Below are positions 1 through 10,985 of a stretch of DNA of 64,000 bases, piece by piece. The first letter of the stretch is position 1; every line of letters starts with the position of its first letter. The position numbers and the translations under genes are program-made. Origin of the DNA: Sinotaia quadrata (lineage: Eukaryota; Mollusca; Gastropoda; Architaenioglossa; Viviparidae); NCBI GenBank assembly GCA_028829895.1, contig CM054177.1, positions 45,713,164 to 45,777,163 on the forward strand, written 5' to 3'. The notes below the pieces were generated by a model, which worked only from the letters and a program-made list of their open reading frames with translations, did not search any database and was not told the DNA's origin.

Positions 1-300
1 TCTCTTCTTAATGTCCATTTCTAGAATTTGTTGATATCAAGGATGGTGAATGTTGATACCTTTGAATCCCAGATAGATAGACAGACAGATGCATAAGTTA
101 TACTGTATTTGTAAACAAATAAATATTATTGCTATTGGTTATTGTAATGTATTCATATTTTTTTAAAAGTTAAGATGGCAGATAGTATCAGACTATCAAC
201 TCTTTCTTACTGACTAATTCTAGAGGGAATTCCAAAAGCATAATTTATCCTGGTTAATAGGCTATATGTATAAATATGTATTGTGGAAGAAGGCATATGT

Positions 301-329
301 GTATGTGTGTGTGTGTGAGAGAGAGTGTT

Positions 330-374
<45 letters not shown>
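301..374. repeat. (TG)n microsatellite
   Basis: A run of TG dinucleotides interrupted by GAGA and TATA steps, seen directly. Confidence 0.9.
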
Positions 375-1269
375 ACAAGTGTTGTATTAAAAAATATAGC
401 TAATAAAAGTAATACTAAATAGATTTTTGTTTAGTATAGTGCCTGGAACAAAACGTTTACAGCACAGAAGATAAACATAACTAAATATAGATATACCATG
501 GTGTAATTATTTCTTTCTTTCCATATAAAAGCATGTGTACACACCAATTCTGTGTAGTGTCATAAATTTTCAAATATTACATTATGTCACATGAAATAAT
601 AGTTACTACTCTCAGTCCCATTAAAATTCCTACACCACAAACATTTCCAGAACACAAAAACTCACGGAACACAATCGGAATTCCACCACGTATTGCTTTC
701 TTATTGTCAAAGACACTTGTGGAACTGACAAGTAAAACATAAGACAAAAGATTAAATAAATGTATCTTAAAATGTATTTTTTAATTTAAAATCTAAACAT
801 GTTTACAGACAAGACACATGACCATCATCTATCTAATTAGTCATTTCACCATTACATTTTAAAACGGCAATAAACAATATATAATTTTCTAAAATATTAA
901 AAGTACATGAATTTAAATTTTAAAATATGCTGGAGCTAAGAAAATGAATGTGCAACTCTGACATAAACACTGCAACAATTATGGCACAACATCTTTAAAT
1001 TTACTAAAGTAGGCCTATATTTCTTAAGATGTAATCTTTATCCATGTATATTTCTTACCTTAAGAGCTAATATTTATTCAAATATACTTCTTACCTTTAA
1101 ACCTAATCTTTAGTAATTTGTACACGTATTAGTCATGCTATGAACTCTTTACTATTGAATAAACAAATACACTAATCTCTTGTCAAGCTCTGTATTTAAC
1201 ATATTCATGAATATACAAGCCAGCTTGGAGTTTCAAAATATTATGTAAAATGTAAATGCATACATGCAG

Positions 1270-1515
1270 ACTGGACTGGTATATGAACTCTATGTTGTGT
1301 GTGTTGTACATACATACAAAAACTACTGTGCCTTGGTGTATGAATTCTGGATTAGTGCGGTCTGTGTGGTGCTTGTATACACAATGCTGTGAACTGGTGT
1401 ATGAATTCTGGATGATGTTATTGCTTGGTGTATGAACTCTGCATTTGTTGTATGTGCTGTATATGTAAAAACAATGATCATTTTGTTGTGCCCTGGTATA
1501 TAAATTCTGCATTAA
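1270..1515. repeat. diverged tandem repeat, roughly 60-bp spacing
   Basis: The core TGGTGTATGAATTCTG recurs about five times with variants (near 1276, 1334, 1395, 1426 and 1493) at irregular spacing. An open frame across it on the - strand is a by-product of the repeat. Confidence 0.5.
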
Positions 1516-2251
1516 TATTATTTGTGTTGTGTGTGTATATATTTATGCAATACTTGCCCTGCGTAATTTAGAATTATCTTATTTAATGTTGTCTGTATTG
1601 TGTATGCATATGAAATGATATGCCCTGTCTAATTATAATTACCTCAGGAAAAGTTGTTCTTGACCATCAACAGTCCAGCTTATAATTGTTGCCCCTGTTT
1701 ACAAAGCAGGAAGAAAAATCCCTAAAATGTTTGCCTGGACCCATTCTAACTTAGGACAAAGAGAGTAATTTCAATGAATAAATCTGCATGAACAGTGAGC
1801 GTATACTAGCTGTATAGCAAGGTGTATTATTCTATATGACTGAGCATTATCTACATACTGAGGATGTACTGTCTTTAATTATACACATGCTGATGCTGCA
1901 AATGACTAGGGTATCTATTGGGTTTTAATCTTACAGTTAATAATTATTCTTTATCATAAAACACAAAATTATTAAGTTCAAGCAGTAACTTCCTCAGACT
2001 TAAAAGTATGATGCTCACGTTTGTAAAATTCTGATTACTTGACATAAATTTGATAAATTGAAAACAAACAAACATAAGAACTACAGCACAGATGTTATCA
2101 ATTCCAAGGGATATAATTTAAATAAAAAGTGTACTGTGCTATACTTTCATGTATATCGACACTCTTTCCTTGATTAGAGTGAGTCAAGAATCTATTTCAG
2201 GAATGCGGTGACCGAATGTAATTAGTGTGAACACAATAGATGTGCTTTAAA

Positions 2252-2575
2252 TTAATTTTTAAATTTTATTTTCTTATTTTCCTCACCATGTAAATGTACA
2301 ATAACACGGGTAGTCTCCCCTCGTTCGAGAACCACCACATCACCAGGAGGAAAGTGACTCGTTGACTGAAGAGTCATGGATGCAGCATACGATTTGTGTA
2401 AAAAGAAAGACACAAGTTTTTCTGTCGGTTTCTTTGACGGCAATGTCAGAATAATAAATGCAGATAGGTTAGCTCTGACAACTCGCAAACAGCGACTCAG
2501 GATCACGATCGCGCCTCGTTTTGAAATGTAGCTCTCCGCTACTTCGCTTGTCACCCTGTGACCTACATGAACCAA
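2252..2575 (-). other. unassigned open frame, 107 codons
   Basis: A 107-codon frame on the - strand with higher GC than its AT-rich surroundings. The predicted product (starts MVHVGHRVTSEVAE, ends with a lysine-rich tail) matches no family I recognise, and I see no signal peptide or clear domain. It lies about 0.5 kb upstream of the promoter of the + strand vWA gene and points away from it. It could therefore be a short divergent gene, an exon of one, or a CpG-containing upstream regulatory patch (a CCAAT box, CCAATC, lies on the + strand near 2572). The evidence is open length and base composition only. Confidence 0.2.
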
Positions 2576-2988
2576 TCAACAGGAATTCCCCCTACTAAAA
2601 TAGATTTCTATTGAATGTCATGACATTGCACATTTTTTCAGGCATTATAATTGAAACATTTAAAAAATATTCAGATGAACAATTATTATGTTTGTAATGG
2701 TTGCCGACTAGGTACTTTAATCACTTTTCCGATTGGCATTTTTATGTATTCATTTCATGGTTCTAGTAATCTAGTTTCTTTAGGCCAACAGTTTCGGAAG
2801 GCATACTGTTATTACACTGAAACTCTTGCCTTAATATCTTAAACTGAACAGAACTTTTAACCATAATAAATAAAATAAAAAAAATCCGTCCTGTCCTTGA
2901 ATGAATTGGAACAGTCTACAGTCTACAAACATAGCTATGTGACGTAATAAAAATAAATGAAAAAATAATGAAAAAAAAAAAATACTGC

Positions 2989-3025
2989 GCTCCGCGAAGC
3001 AAGCCCGATAAACGCTCCGCGAAGC
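2989..3025 (+). promoter_or_regulatory. tandem CG-rich near-palindromes upstream of TATA box
   Basis: The 12-mer GCTCCGCGAAGC occurs twice, at 2989-3000 and 3014-3025, in an otherwise AT-rich stretch. It is one base short of a perfect palindrome. It sits 12 bp upstream of a TATA box, which is the expected place for promoter-proximal factor sites. The factor is unknown. Confidence 0.45.
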
Positions 3026-3036
3026 AAAACAAGTAG

Positions 3037-3046
3037 TATAAATAAG
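3037..3046 (+). promoter_or_regulatory. TATA box of the vWA gene
   Basis: TATAAATAAG on the + strand, about 30 bp before a plausible start near 3067-3070. It lies 0.95 kb upstream of the first coding exon of the vWA-domain gene. Assignment to that gene is inference. Confidence 0.5.
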
Positions 3047-3066
3047 GCCACCCTGTTAGCAGTGAG

Positions 3067-3192
3067 CATAACTCTATTTCTCTTCGACTCTCGAGAAAAT
3101 CTTTCGCCTCCCTATCAGTGAGCTAGAAGCGACTCATTCTAATTTACTAAACAATTCACTTGTGCCACTCGAAAGTTTTAAGTTCAGATCAG
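3067..3192 (+). other. possible 5' UTR exon of the vWA gene
   Basis: From the expected start after the TATA box to a donor-like CAG|GTACTA at 3193. It has slightly higher GC than its surroundings. It would splice to the acceptor (GCTACAG) that ends at 3957, 26 bases before the start codon. No transcript evidence is available. Confidence 0.3.
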
Positions 3193-3793
3193 GTACTATT
3201 AAGTTTCACAGCAGTAACAGCTTTAAGAATTACATATTTATTTTATGCTGAAACTATGCTAACCTCAGTTGATAATGTAATTAATTTTCTGATCAGTATT
3301 AAGAGGTAAATCATAATCATTCAATGTTAGCTTGACACAACACGTTCCGCAATCCGCCTCACCTATCAGACTTTGTTGAGAAAGTCAGTTCATTGCATTG
3401 CATTTTATTTCACTCCCTCTGTATTTTGTGTATTTAAAAAAATGACAGACTAATAAACAGGAGAGCCGCCAAGTATTATAGTATATAATTTCCAACTATC
3501 ACCCTTAAACCTATTTATACACACCCCTCTTGCATTTTCTTTACAGCCATTTTCTGCTGGACTGAGATCTGTCATTGTATTCTTTAGCACAACTTGACTA
3601 TGTGCGAGTGTGCAACACATACACACCACACACACACACGCACGCACACTCGAGAATTATTCTTGCTTGTCATGTGTAGGTGCAGTGCATTAATGACTAC
3701 ACTTAGGTCTTGTAAACTTATGCTATATTAATGCTGGCAAAATCATTGTTTGTGTTGAGCAGGTTTCAAAGATAAGTCTGGGTGGCCGTATGC

Positions 3794-3934
3794 TTTCTAA
3801 TGATTTCATAATAATTACCGATATTTCACTGAATTATGTGTTTTCCAATAATTTCATAATTATTACTGATCTTTCATTGATCTATGTGTTTCCAATGATT
3901 TCATAATAATTACTGATCTTTCATTGATCAATGT
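3794..3934. repeat. 47-bp tandem repeat, 3 copies
   Basis: Three diverged copies around the core CATAATAATTACTGATCT, ending 23 bp before the acceptor of the first coding exon of the vWA gene. Confidence 0.75.
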
Positions 3935-3983
3935 GATATTCATTCTCATTGCTACAGAATTCACAATACCCTTTGAAAACAAA

Positions 3984-4424
3984 ATGGCTGCCTCGCTTCC
4001 GAATGGCCCTTTGCAAGTCGTGTTCTCTTTTGACACGACCGGCTCTATGTCTGGCGCATTAACAGAAGTGCGCGGCCGCATCTCAGACATGCTGCAGCGA
4101 TTGCAGGCCGACATCCGTGACGTCACAACGTCTGTCGTGGCGCATGGCGATTACGACGACATTTACGTCACTAAGCATGTCGACTTCACGAACGACCTTC
4201 CGCGCCTTGTTGATTTCGTCACCACTGTCGGGAGCACGCATGGTGGAGATGAACCTGAAGCCTACGAGGTGATGCTTCGACTCGTGAGGCGGGACCTGAA
4301 GTGGACGTCGGGCTCACAGAGAGTTCTGGTTGTTATTGGAGACTCGTACCCACATCCACCCTCTTACCCTCAGAACAAAGAGAATATAGATTGGCGCAAA
4401 GAGATCAAATTGCTTGCAGAAATG
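3984..4424 (+). CDS. vWA gene, coding exon 1
   Basis: Encodes residues 1-147, including the MIDAS motif and most of the vWA fold. It ends GAAATG|GTATGA, phase 0. Confidence 0.85.
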
Positions 4425-5091
4425 GTATGATGGACTAGGATTTAAATATATATATATATAATGAAAAAAATATACGTAATAATCTATCTTAGAAAAAGGG
4501 AGGAAAAAAGAACAGCGGCTTAGATATTGAAAGGAATTGAAATACATCTATACAAACTGGCAACAGAATGTCGTTACCACATAACATTCACTAAACAATC
4601 TGGAATATAAACGAAACAGTCACGCGCCACGTATATAGACTAATATAGTAAACTAGCTGTATTCTTAGCTAACTAGCTGTGGTAAGAGTATAACCACTAC
4701 AATACACCAACTTTACACTACAATACACAAACTTTACACTACAATACACCAACTTTACACTACAATACACAAACTTTACACTACGACATAAATCATATAG
4801 CTTCACGGGTCGCCACTGATTTTATGCTTGAGCCGTTTGTACTGTACTAATTAGATCTTAACTTATTAAGAGTTAGTTCGTGTACATGGACAGTCACGGA
4901 GCACGACTCTTGCACTCTCCCCCCCCCCCTCCCCGCCAACCATGGCCGTGGCCGTTTATGCACTGAATTACTTTTTAAAATTAATTTGGCATAAAAATCA
5001 TTGATTATTGTGGCAGGTAATGACATATAGCTCCAATCATAAAATATCATTTAGCCGACTTTTCTTTCTATATGTATAGATATGTGTGTGC

Positions 5092-5124
<33 letters not shown>

Positions 5125-6447
5125 ACGGTCAACATAAAATAATTAAAATTTAAAGTATAAAAGAAAGAATGAGTACTTTCTAAGTTGTTCAGTATTTTCT
5201 TTTGAAAAAAAATTATACATTTTCAATTTTCACCATCCATTCAAATCAGATGGTATCTCATTATGATTAATGAATATTAAAAAGGCGAGCTTGTAAAGAT
5301 ATTTGCAGTAAAACGTGTTTAAACTGTAAGTAAAATTAAAAAGGCGAGTTTGTAAAGATATTTGCAGTAAAACATGTTTGACGTGTAAGTAAAATTAAAA
5401 GGCGAGTTTGTAAAGATATTTGCAGTAAAACATGTTTGAAGTGTAAGTAAAATTAAGAAAATCTTTTAAATACATGTTTCAGGGCGTGCGTATTTATGGC
5501 GTTCAAGTAGAAAGTTCTAAGCAGTCCAGTGAATTCTTTGAGAAGATTACAAGTACAACAGGAGGACTTCACCTTAAACTTTCCGAATTCAGCACTTTGT
5601 GTGACGTCATCATGGCCATATGTTACCGCGAGAAAGGCGCCGAATTCTTTCAGGTAAATTACAGATGTACAGAAATAAACTTTTACTTTTTAAACTCAAG
5701 TGGCAACTGCGTAGCTCTTCCGATAAGAGTTATACCGCTTGTTCCCCCCCCCCCCCACGCTCCTCGTTATGTTACAACACAGTATACCATTAGCGTATAT
5801 ATTGATACCACTTATCAGCCAAATCTTTAAGAGGTTATAATATCCTCAGTGAAATGATTTGTTTTTAAATAAATTTTTGTTACCGACTAGTGTTACTACT
5901 AATGTTGCCAGCTTTACTAGTACTACCAGCACTGCTATTATAATTATTCTAATCATAAGAAATTGTTGATCCGATTGAATAATTTGATGTTAAATAGCCA
6001 CTATGCATTTGTATACCCTTGCCTGTCCACAGTTTTAGTGTATAAGACTGTGAATACTCTGAAACAGAACTAAATTTGCTGTATACAAGACTGTAAACGC
6101 TCTTAAATAGAACTAAATTTGCTGTAGTGTATAAGACTGTAAACGCTCTGAAATAGAACTAAATTTACTATATTGTACAAGACTGTGAACGCTCTGAAAT
6201 AGAACTAAATTTGGGTACATCTAATGTTATAAAAAATGAATTCCGCTATCTGTATGCGTGTTTATACATATTCCGTAATAATTTTGTAAATTAAAAATAA
6301 ATTAATTGACTAGGGGTACAAGATAAAGAATTGTTCATGAAGTTTGTAATGTACTTAAACAGAAAAAATAATTATGACACAAGCAATATTTCTACACCAT
6401 AAGCCTAGAAAACTTTATAATCATGTAGTTTATATTATGTGTGTTTG

Positions 6448-6485
<38 letters not shown>

Positions 6486-7788
6486 GTTACATATAACTTT
6501 TAATGTATTCAGTCTGACTGAAGTTTTGATTATTGTCCGTTCCCCTTACTATCTTCAGAATTATGAGTTGGAGGTGCGCGCCCGTGAAGGACGCAAAACG
6601 TTGCATCATGACCTTGAGGGTGTTTTTGGGTCTTTACGCCGGGCAGACTCTGCTGCAGAATTGAAACTTCTGCCGACCAGCACGAGCCCAGTCAGCGAAA
6701 AGCCGAAAACAATCGCTACCCTGAAAAAATCACCGAAAACCTTTATCACTGCAATAGTCAGCAACCGGAAGTTGCCCAAAAAGTTGACATCTGCTGCGAA
6801 GAATGCCAAGGTGAACTTCTTCAAAGGCTTCAGACAATTCTAACTGATTTTTAAGAGAGTTGTCAATGTTTTAAATTTAGTAGCATTCTTTGCTCAAAAC
6901 CATAATGGAACAATAGATCTGAGTAAATGAAGAAATCTATTTTTTTTCATTTGGCACAGTTGTCTGCTTTTAATATGTCCACATTATTAAATTTGATGAT
7001 TGCAGATTTAAATGGTTTGTGGTTGAAATAGATTATCTACTTGAAATAATATATACACTGTGCAGCTAGAGAGTAGTTTATTAGCACTTAAACGTCAAAT
7101 ATATTTTCAGTCAAATTTTAAGATTTTGTTTGTGTATCTGATTAACATTTAAATCTTTTATGAAACATAGATGTGACATATTTATTTGGACAAAACACAG
7201 CCAATTATTTCATCAAACTAACCACATAACCAAATCTATTTGCAGCCATCTTTCCGGAAGCTGATCCGCGAGAAGGTTCCAGACATAAATTTCCGCTTCA
7301 ATAACCTTAGGTGGTCGCCATGGAAACTGGCTGTAATTCCTGCAGGCGTGGACAAAACAGCTGGACACTGGCGGCGCTTTCTCGGAGACGTAGCACGGAC
7401 AAGAAAGACAACCCTGATGGCAGAAGTGAAAACCCGTAAACAAGGTGCAGTCGTGTGCGAGGTGGCAGTACAGACGCGGCCAGGAGCCCATCGTCACGTG
7501 GTGTGGTGTCGCGTACTTCCGGCGCAATCTGCACATCAGCTGTCGTTTTCAAGACTGATGTCGTCTCGAAACGTGCGTGCGCAGCTCGTGCGTGTCATGC
7601 GCAATGGATGTCGAGTCTGGTTTCGATGGGCAGGGGTAAATCGACGACAGCCTCGTTCTGAACTGGTTCGGGAGATAAATGAACTTTATGACTACGCTTG
7701 GTGTGCAAGTAACGGTTGCCATAGGGACGTGTGGGTACCTAATGGGAAACCATCTGTTAAGATCCAGATTTCGGCAAAAGTTGCGTGA
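3984..7788 (+). CDS. von Willebrand factor A domain protein with unrecognised basic C-terminal half (spliced, 4 coding exons)
   Basis: Coding exons 3984-4424, 5483-5653, 6559-6810 and 7246-7788, all joined in phase 0, give 468 residues. Residues about 10-197 form a vWA domain: a hydrophobic first strand leads into DTTGSMS (D17, T19, S21, a MIDAS-type D-x-T/S-x-S metal site), followed by GDYDD (55-59), GGDEPEAYE (87-95) and VLVVIGDSYPH (114-124). The exon 1/2 junction restores the last strand, reading LLAEM then GVRIYGVQVE. Residues 205-468 are basic, rich in Arg, Lys and Trp, and match no domain I know. No signal peptide is evident from Met 3984, so an intracellular protein is likely. vWA domains bind protein partners through a metal ion; the partner here is unknown. 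The start at 3984 is favoured by its context (A at -3, G at +4) and by an acceptor at 3957. An upstream in-frame ATG at 3924 falls in the presumed intron. Confidence 0.8.
4695..4783. repeat. 21-bp tandem repeat, about 4 copies
   Basis: Core CTACAATACACCAACTTT, copies alternating CC and CA at one position. Confidence 0.85.
5082..5124. repeat. (TG)n microsatellite
   Basis: A TG run with two CG interruptions at its left end. Confidence 0.9.
5276..5460. repeat. 59-bp tandem repeat, 3 copies
   Basis: Core GGCGAGTTTGTAAAGATA. Each unit also contains TATTTGCAG, a 3' splice-site-like string. The array ends about 20 bp before the real acceptor of exon 2. Confidence 0.85.
5483..5653 (+). CDS. vWA gene, coding exon 2
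   Basis: 57 codons, phase 0 at both ends. It follows an acceptor ATGTTTCAG and ends TTTCAG|GTAAAT. It encodes the C-terminal strand and helix of the vWA domain (GVRIYGVQVE to KGAEFFQ). Confidence 0.85.
6038..6214. repeat. about 45-bp tandem repeat, 4 copies
   Basis: Core CTGAAATAGAACTAAATT in four diverged copies. Confidence 0.8.
6448..6486. repeat. (CT)n(AT)n compound microsatellite
   Basis: CT run passing directly into an AT run. Confidence 0.9.
6559..6810 (+). CDS. vWA gene, coding exon 3
   Basis: 84 codons, phase 0, after acceptor ATCTTCAG and before AAG|GTGAAC. It encodes a Lys/Ser/Pro-rich linker of unknown function. If the donor is not used, the frame runs ten more codons to a stop ending at 6843, giving a 298-residue form that ends after the linker. 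Confidence 0.75.
7246..7788 (+). CDS. vWA gene, coding exon 4 (terminal)
   Basis: 180 codons plus stop after the acceptor TTTGCAG. GC-rich, with many CG dinucleotides, compared with flanking DNA. The product is Arg- and Trp-rich (NLRWSPWKLAV, RVWFRWAGV) and contains a VVCEVAVQ strand-like segment. I recognise no family. The frame stays open in phase with exon 3, which supports it being coding. Confidence 0.75.
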   Translation, partial: PSFRKLIREKVPDINFRFNNLRWSPWKLAVIPAGVDKTAGHWRRFLGDVARTRKTTLMAEVKTRKQGAVVCEVAVQTRPGAHRHVVWCRVLPAQSAHQLSFSRLMSSRNVRAQLVRVMRNGCRVWFRWAGVNRRQPRSELVREINELYDYAWCASNGCHRDVWVPNGKPSVKIQISAKVA

Positions 7789-8398
7789 CATTTAATTAAT
7801 GCAGATTTGAGTTAACTCATATGAATTTTTGAGGATTAATTGGTATGCCCTAAATGTTTTAATTTAGATATGCCTGTACAGCTGATGAGATAACTCACTA
7901 TTTAGTATATTGCAGAAATGCAGGGCGTGCAATACTTGAACAAGTAAATTTAAAGAAAAACTGGAGCAGAAAGGCCTTTAATACAGATCTGTATATAATA
8001 TGTCTATATTGCCGTGTAAGAGCAAAGTTTATATTTATTTCCATGGTGACAGTGACACTCATGCGAGTAGACCCACACGGACAAAGGATGTTTGCATAGT
8101 TGGTTGTGATGAAGAGGCTGACTTTGTAGTAAGTCAGTAGTTTTTCGAAATTTAAGATTTATCATTTGACTCTATTTTCTTTCATAACATTTTTTGAATA
8201 GTCATTTCATTTATAAAGTTTTCAGGACTCAAACGTCATTTCCTGTGGACGAAATAATGTTCCTCAGCTGATCATTTCACTTAGATGTGTTCCTGAAGTG
8301 AATTTGTTTGATCTAAAACATTTTAGAATATAATCAAAGTGAATACGTGAGTAATAAGAACAAGAACAAACATTCCTATAAAACAGTCTTAAATAATT

Positions 8399-8404
8399 AA
8401 TAAA
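8399..8404 (+). terminator. candidate poly(A) signal of the vWA gene
   Basis: AATAAA about 610 nt after the stop codon. Further AATAAA strings occur at about 8451 and in the A-rich repeat at 8724-8761, so the true site is uncertain. Confidence 0.35.
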
Positions 8405-8723
8405 CATTTCATATCAGATTTGCATGAAACATTCCTTCTTACTGTAATCTATAATAAACAGAAGAAATTAACACAAATTTAGAGGAATTTACACATGGAG
8501 GAGAAATTTTGATTGCAATATGTGAAAATTACATTTCACGAGTAAGAAAATCCTTTATTGCAAGTATTTAGTTAACATATAATAGTAATTCTAGCTCTGT
8601 AATATTTGGTTTCTACGTAACACTTTTCAGCTGGCGTTTGGCTGAAATTTGGTTTGAGTGCGATATTCATTTTGTTCACTTGTTTTCCGTTAGTTTTGTT
8701 GCCGTTTATTTTTCTTTTGGTCT

Positions 8724-8761
8724 ATAATAAAATAATAAAATAAAATAAAATAAAATAAAAT
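8724..8761. repeat. (AAATA)n pentanucleotide run
   Basis: Repeats of AATAA/AATAAA, seen directly. Confidence 0.85.
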
Positions 8762-8874
8762 GTATAAATATGATGAATCATCGTTTTGTACTAAATATAA
8801 ATTTTAAAACTTGATTGAATTAACCGTATTGTAGTTTTTTTCCAATCAAAGTAATTTGACTATTTCTGAAGTGT

Positions 8875-9137
8875 CGTCATCACTGTGATCATCACTGTGT
8901 CAGTACTGTTACTGTCATTGTCATCATCACTGTTCTCCTCAATGCCACCATCACTGTTGTCATTATTGTTACCGTCATTGTCGTCATCACTGTTGTCATC
9001 ACTGTTGCCATTACTGTTACCGTCAACACTGCCACCATCGCTGCTATCGTTACTGTTACTGTCATTGTCGTCATCACTGTTGTCATTACTGTTACCATCA
9101 TTGGCGTCATCATTATTGTCATCCCTGCTGTCATGAG
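8875..9137. repeat. cryptic trinucleotide-based array
   Basis: Imperfect repeats of ATC, ACT, GTT and GTC steps around CATCACTGTTGTCATTAC. The repetition leaves both strands open (Leu/Ser-rich or Thr/Met-rich frames), but this is low-complexity DNA, not a gene. Confidence 0.8.
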
Positions 9138-9204
9138 TTCTTTTGTTTTCTCTATTTATATGCTAGACAGCCAAAGTATTATATGTCCTAATGGAAAATG
9201 ACTC

Positions 9205-9385
9205 TACAGTATCAAAACTAAAGTGCACGATACAATGTCAAGACTAAAGTCCATGATAGTACATTACAATGTCAAGACTAAAGTCCATGATAGCTCATTA
9301 CAGTGTTAAGGCTAAAGTCCATCATAGGCACATTACAGTGATAAGGCTAAAGCCCATCATAGGCACATTACAGTGTTAAGGCTAT
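9205..9385. repeat. 39-bp tandem repeat, about 5 copies
   Basis: Core AAGGCTAAAGTCCATCAT in diverged copies. Confidence 0.8.
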
Positions 9386-10016
9386 GTAAATGGTAAGAAA
9401 GAGACAAAATGAAATTTTAGGCGGATTACAACATTAAGACTAAAATAAACGACAGGACGATTATAATAATGCAATACAAATAAACAATAAAATACATGAC
9501 CAATAACATAAAAATCAATGCATATACAATTTTCTTTCCAGATAAATTAATTTTATCTTTATTTTCAATACTTAGAAACAATATATAAACAATAGAAACA
9601 CTTTGGAAAGCAAGCAAAATATATTAAAAATAATAATTACTTGTTAACACGAGGCCGAAAAAAGCTGCTCAAAAGTTTAAAAATAAAACAGACACTATGA
9701 CCAACTGACTGGACTTTAAATTATTTATAATGGAATTCATTTATGAGTTAATCAAGCACCAATCAACAATAGATTTGTTCATGTCTCTAATTGCCTTTTT
9801 ATTTTCGCGAATAATTTTCTGTGTGAATTCAATAGAGTAATTTATTTTTTTACGATAACTACCCGCGATCTACACACTCACATAATCAAACATACACACA
9901 AACAATGAGAATACAAATATTAAAATATTTATATATAGTAGAAATGCTTATAATTAAAATTGCTTTAAAAAATGGAACAACTGATTGATTTTTTAAAAAA
10001 ATTTAAAGGAGATATT

Positions 10017-10221
10017 TTATAAATGGATAATACCTAGTTGTGTAGATACTTATTTAAATATAGTAATGGCTAGGTGAGCTCGTAAAGTGTGCTAATAGCT
10101 GACCTGACATTTATAAATGGATAATACCTAGTTGTGTAGATACTTATTTAAATATAGTAATGATTAGGTGAGCTCGTACTGAATTAATACTAAAAGTGTG
10201 CTAATAACTGATCTGACATTT
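10017..10221. repeat. about 100-bp tandem duplication
   Basis: Two copies beginning TATAAATGGATAATACCT. The second carries a small insertion before the shared end. Confidence 0.85.
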
Positions 10222-10259
10222 ATTGAATAGTACAGGTACATTTGGACCAAATTACACTA

Positions 10260-10985
10260 ACAGTCTTATAAAGACTGACTGCACATTCATGTTATAGTAT
10301 AATAATTATTGACTGTACATTCCTGTTATAGTATAATAATTATTGACTGTACATGCCTGTAACAGTATAATAATTACTGACTGTACATTCCTGTAACAGT
10401 ATAATAATTACTGACTGTACATTCTTGTAACAATATAATATTTACTGACTGTACATTCTTGTAACAGTATAATATTTACTGACTGTACATTCTTGTAACA
10501 GTATAATAGTTACTGACTGTACATTCTTGTAACAGTATAATAGTTACTGACTGTACATTCTTGTAACAGTATAATAGTTTCTGACTGTACATTCTTGTAA
10601 CAGTATAATAGTTACTGACTGTACATTCTTGTAACAATATAATAGTTACTGACTGTACATTCTTGTAACAGTATAATGGTTACTGACTGTACATTCTTGT
10701 AACAGTATAATAGTTACTGACTGTACATTCTTGTAACAGTATAATGGTTACTGACTGTACATTCTTGTAACATTATAATAGTTACTGTCTGTACATTCAT
10801 ATAACAGCATAATAATTACTGACTGCACATTCATTCAACAGCATAATAATTAGTGATTGTACATTCAAATAATTACTGACTTCCTTCAACAGTGTAATAA
10901 TTACTGACTGCACATTCATTCAACAGCATAATAATTAGTGATTGTACATTCAAATAATTACTGACTTCCTTCAACAGTGTAATAA
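10260..10985. repeat. 34-bp minisatellite, about 17 copies plus degenerate right end
   Basis: Core TGACTGTACATTCTTGTA. Central copies are nearly identical; copies diverge towards both ends, and the right end (10790-10985) forms a longer unit repeated twice. Confidence 0.9.

Larger units (their letters stand above)
1..2251. other. intergenic, AT-rich, no gene seen
   Basis: Left edge of the window. It is AT-rich with frequent stops in all frames. It holds a (TG)n tract and one diverged tandem repeat (listed separately) and no coding signal that I can support. Confidence 0.6.
4425..5482 (+). other. vWA gene intron 1
   Basis: Holds an (AT)n stretch, a 21-bp tandem repeat, a C-homopolymer near 4919-4929, a (TG)n tract and a 59-bp tandem repeat that runs almost to the acceptor. 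No other coding signal is seen. Confidence 0.75.
5654..6558 (+). other. vWA gene intron 2
   Basis: Contains a poly-C run near 5744, a 45-bp tandem repeat (6038-6214) and a (CT)n(AT)n tract (6448-6486). No coding signal. Confidence 0.75.

Noticed and set aside
7213..7791. Open frames opposite vWA exon 4 on the - strand
   Set aside because: Shadows of the GC-rich coding exon; the + strand frame joins in phase with upstream exons.
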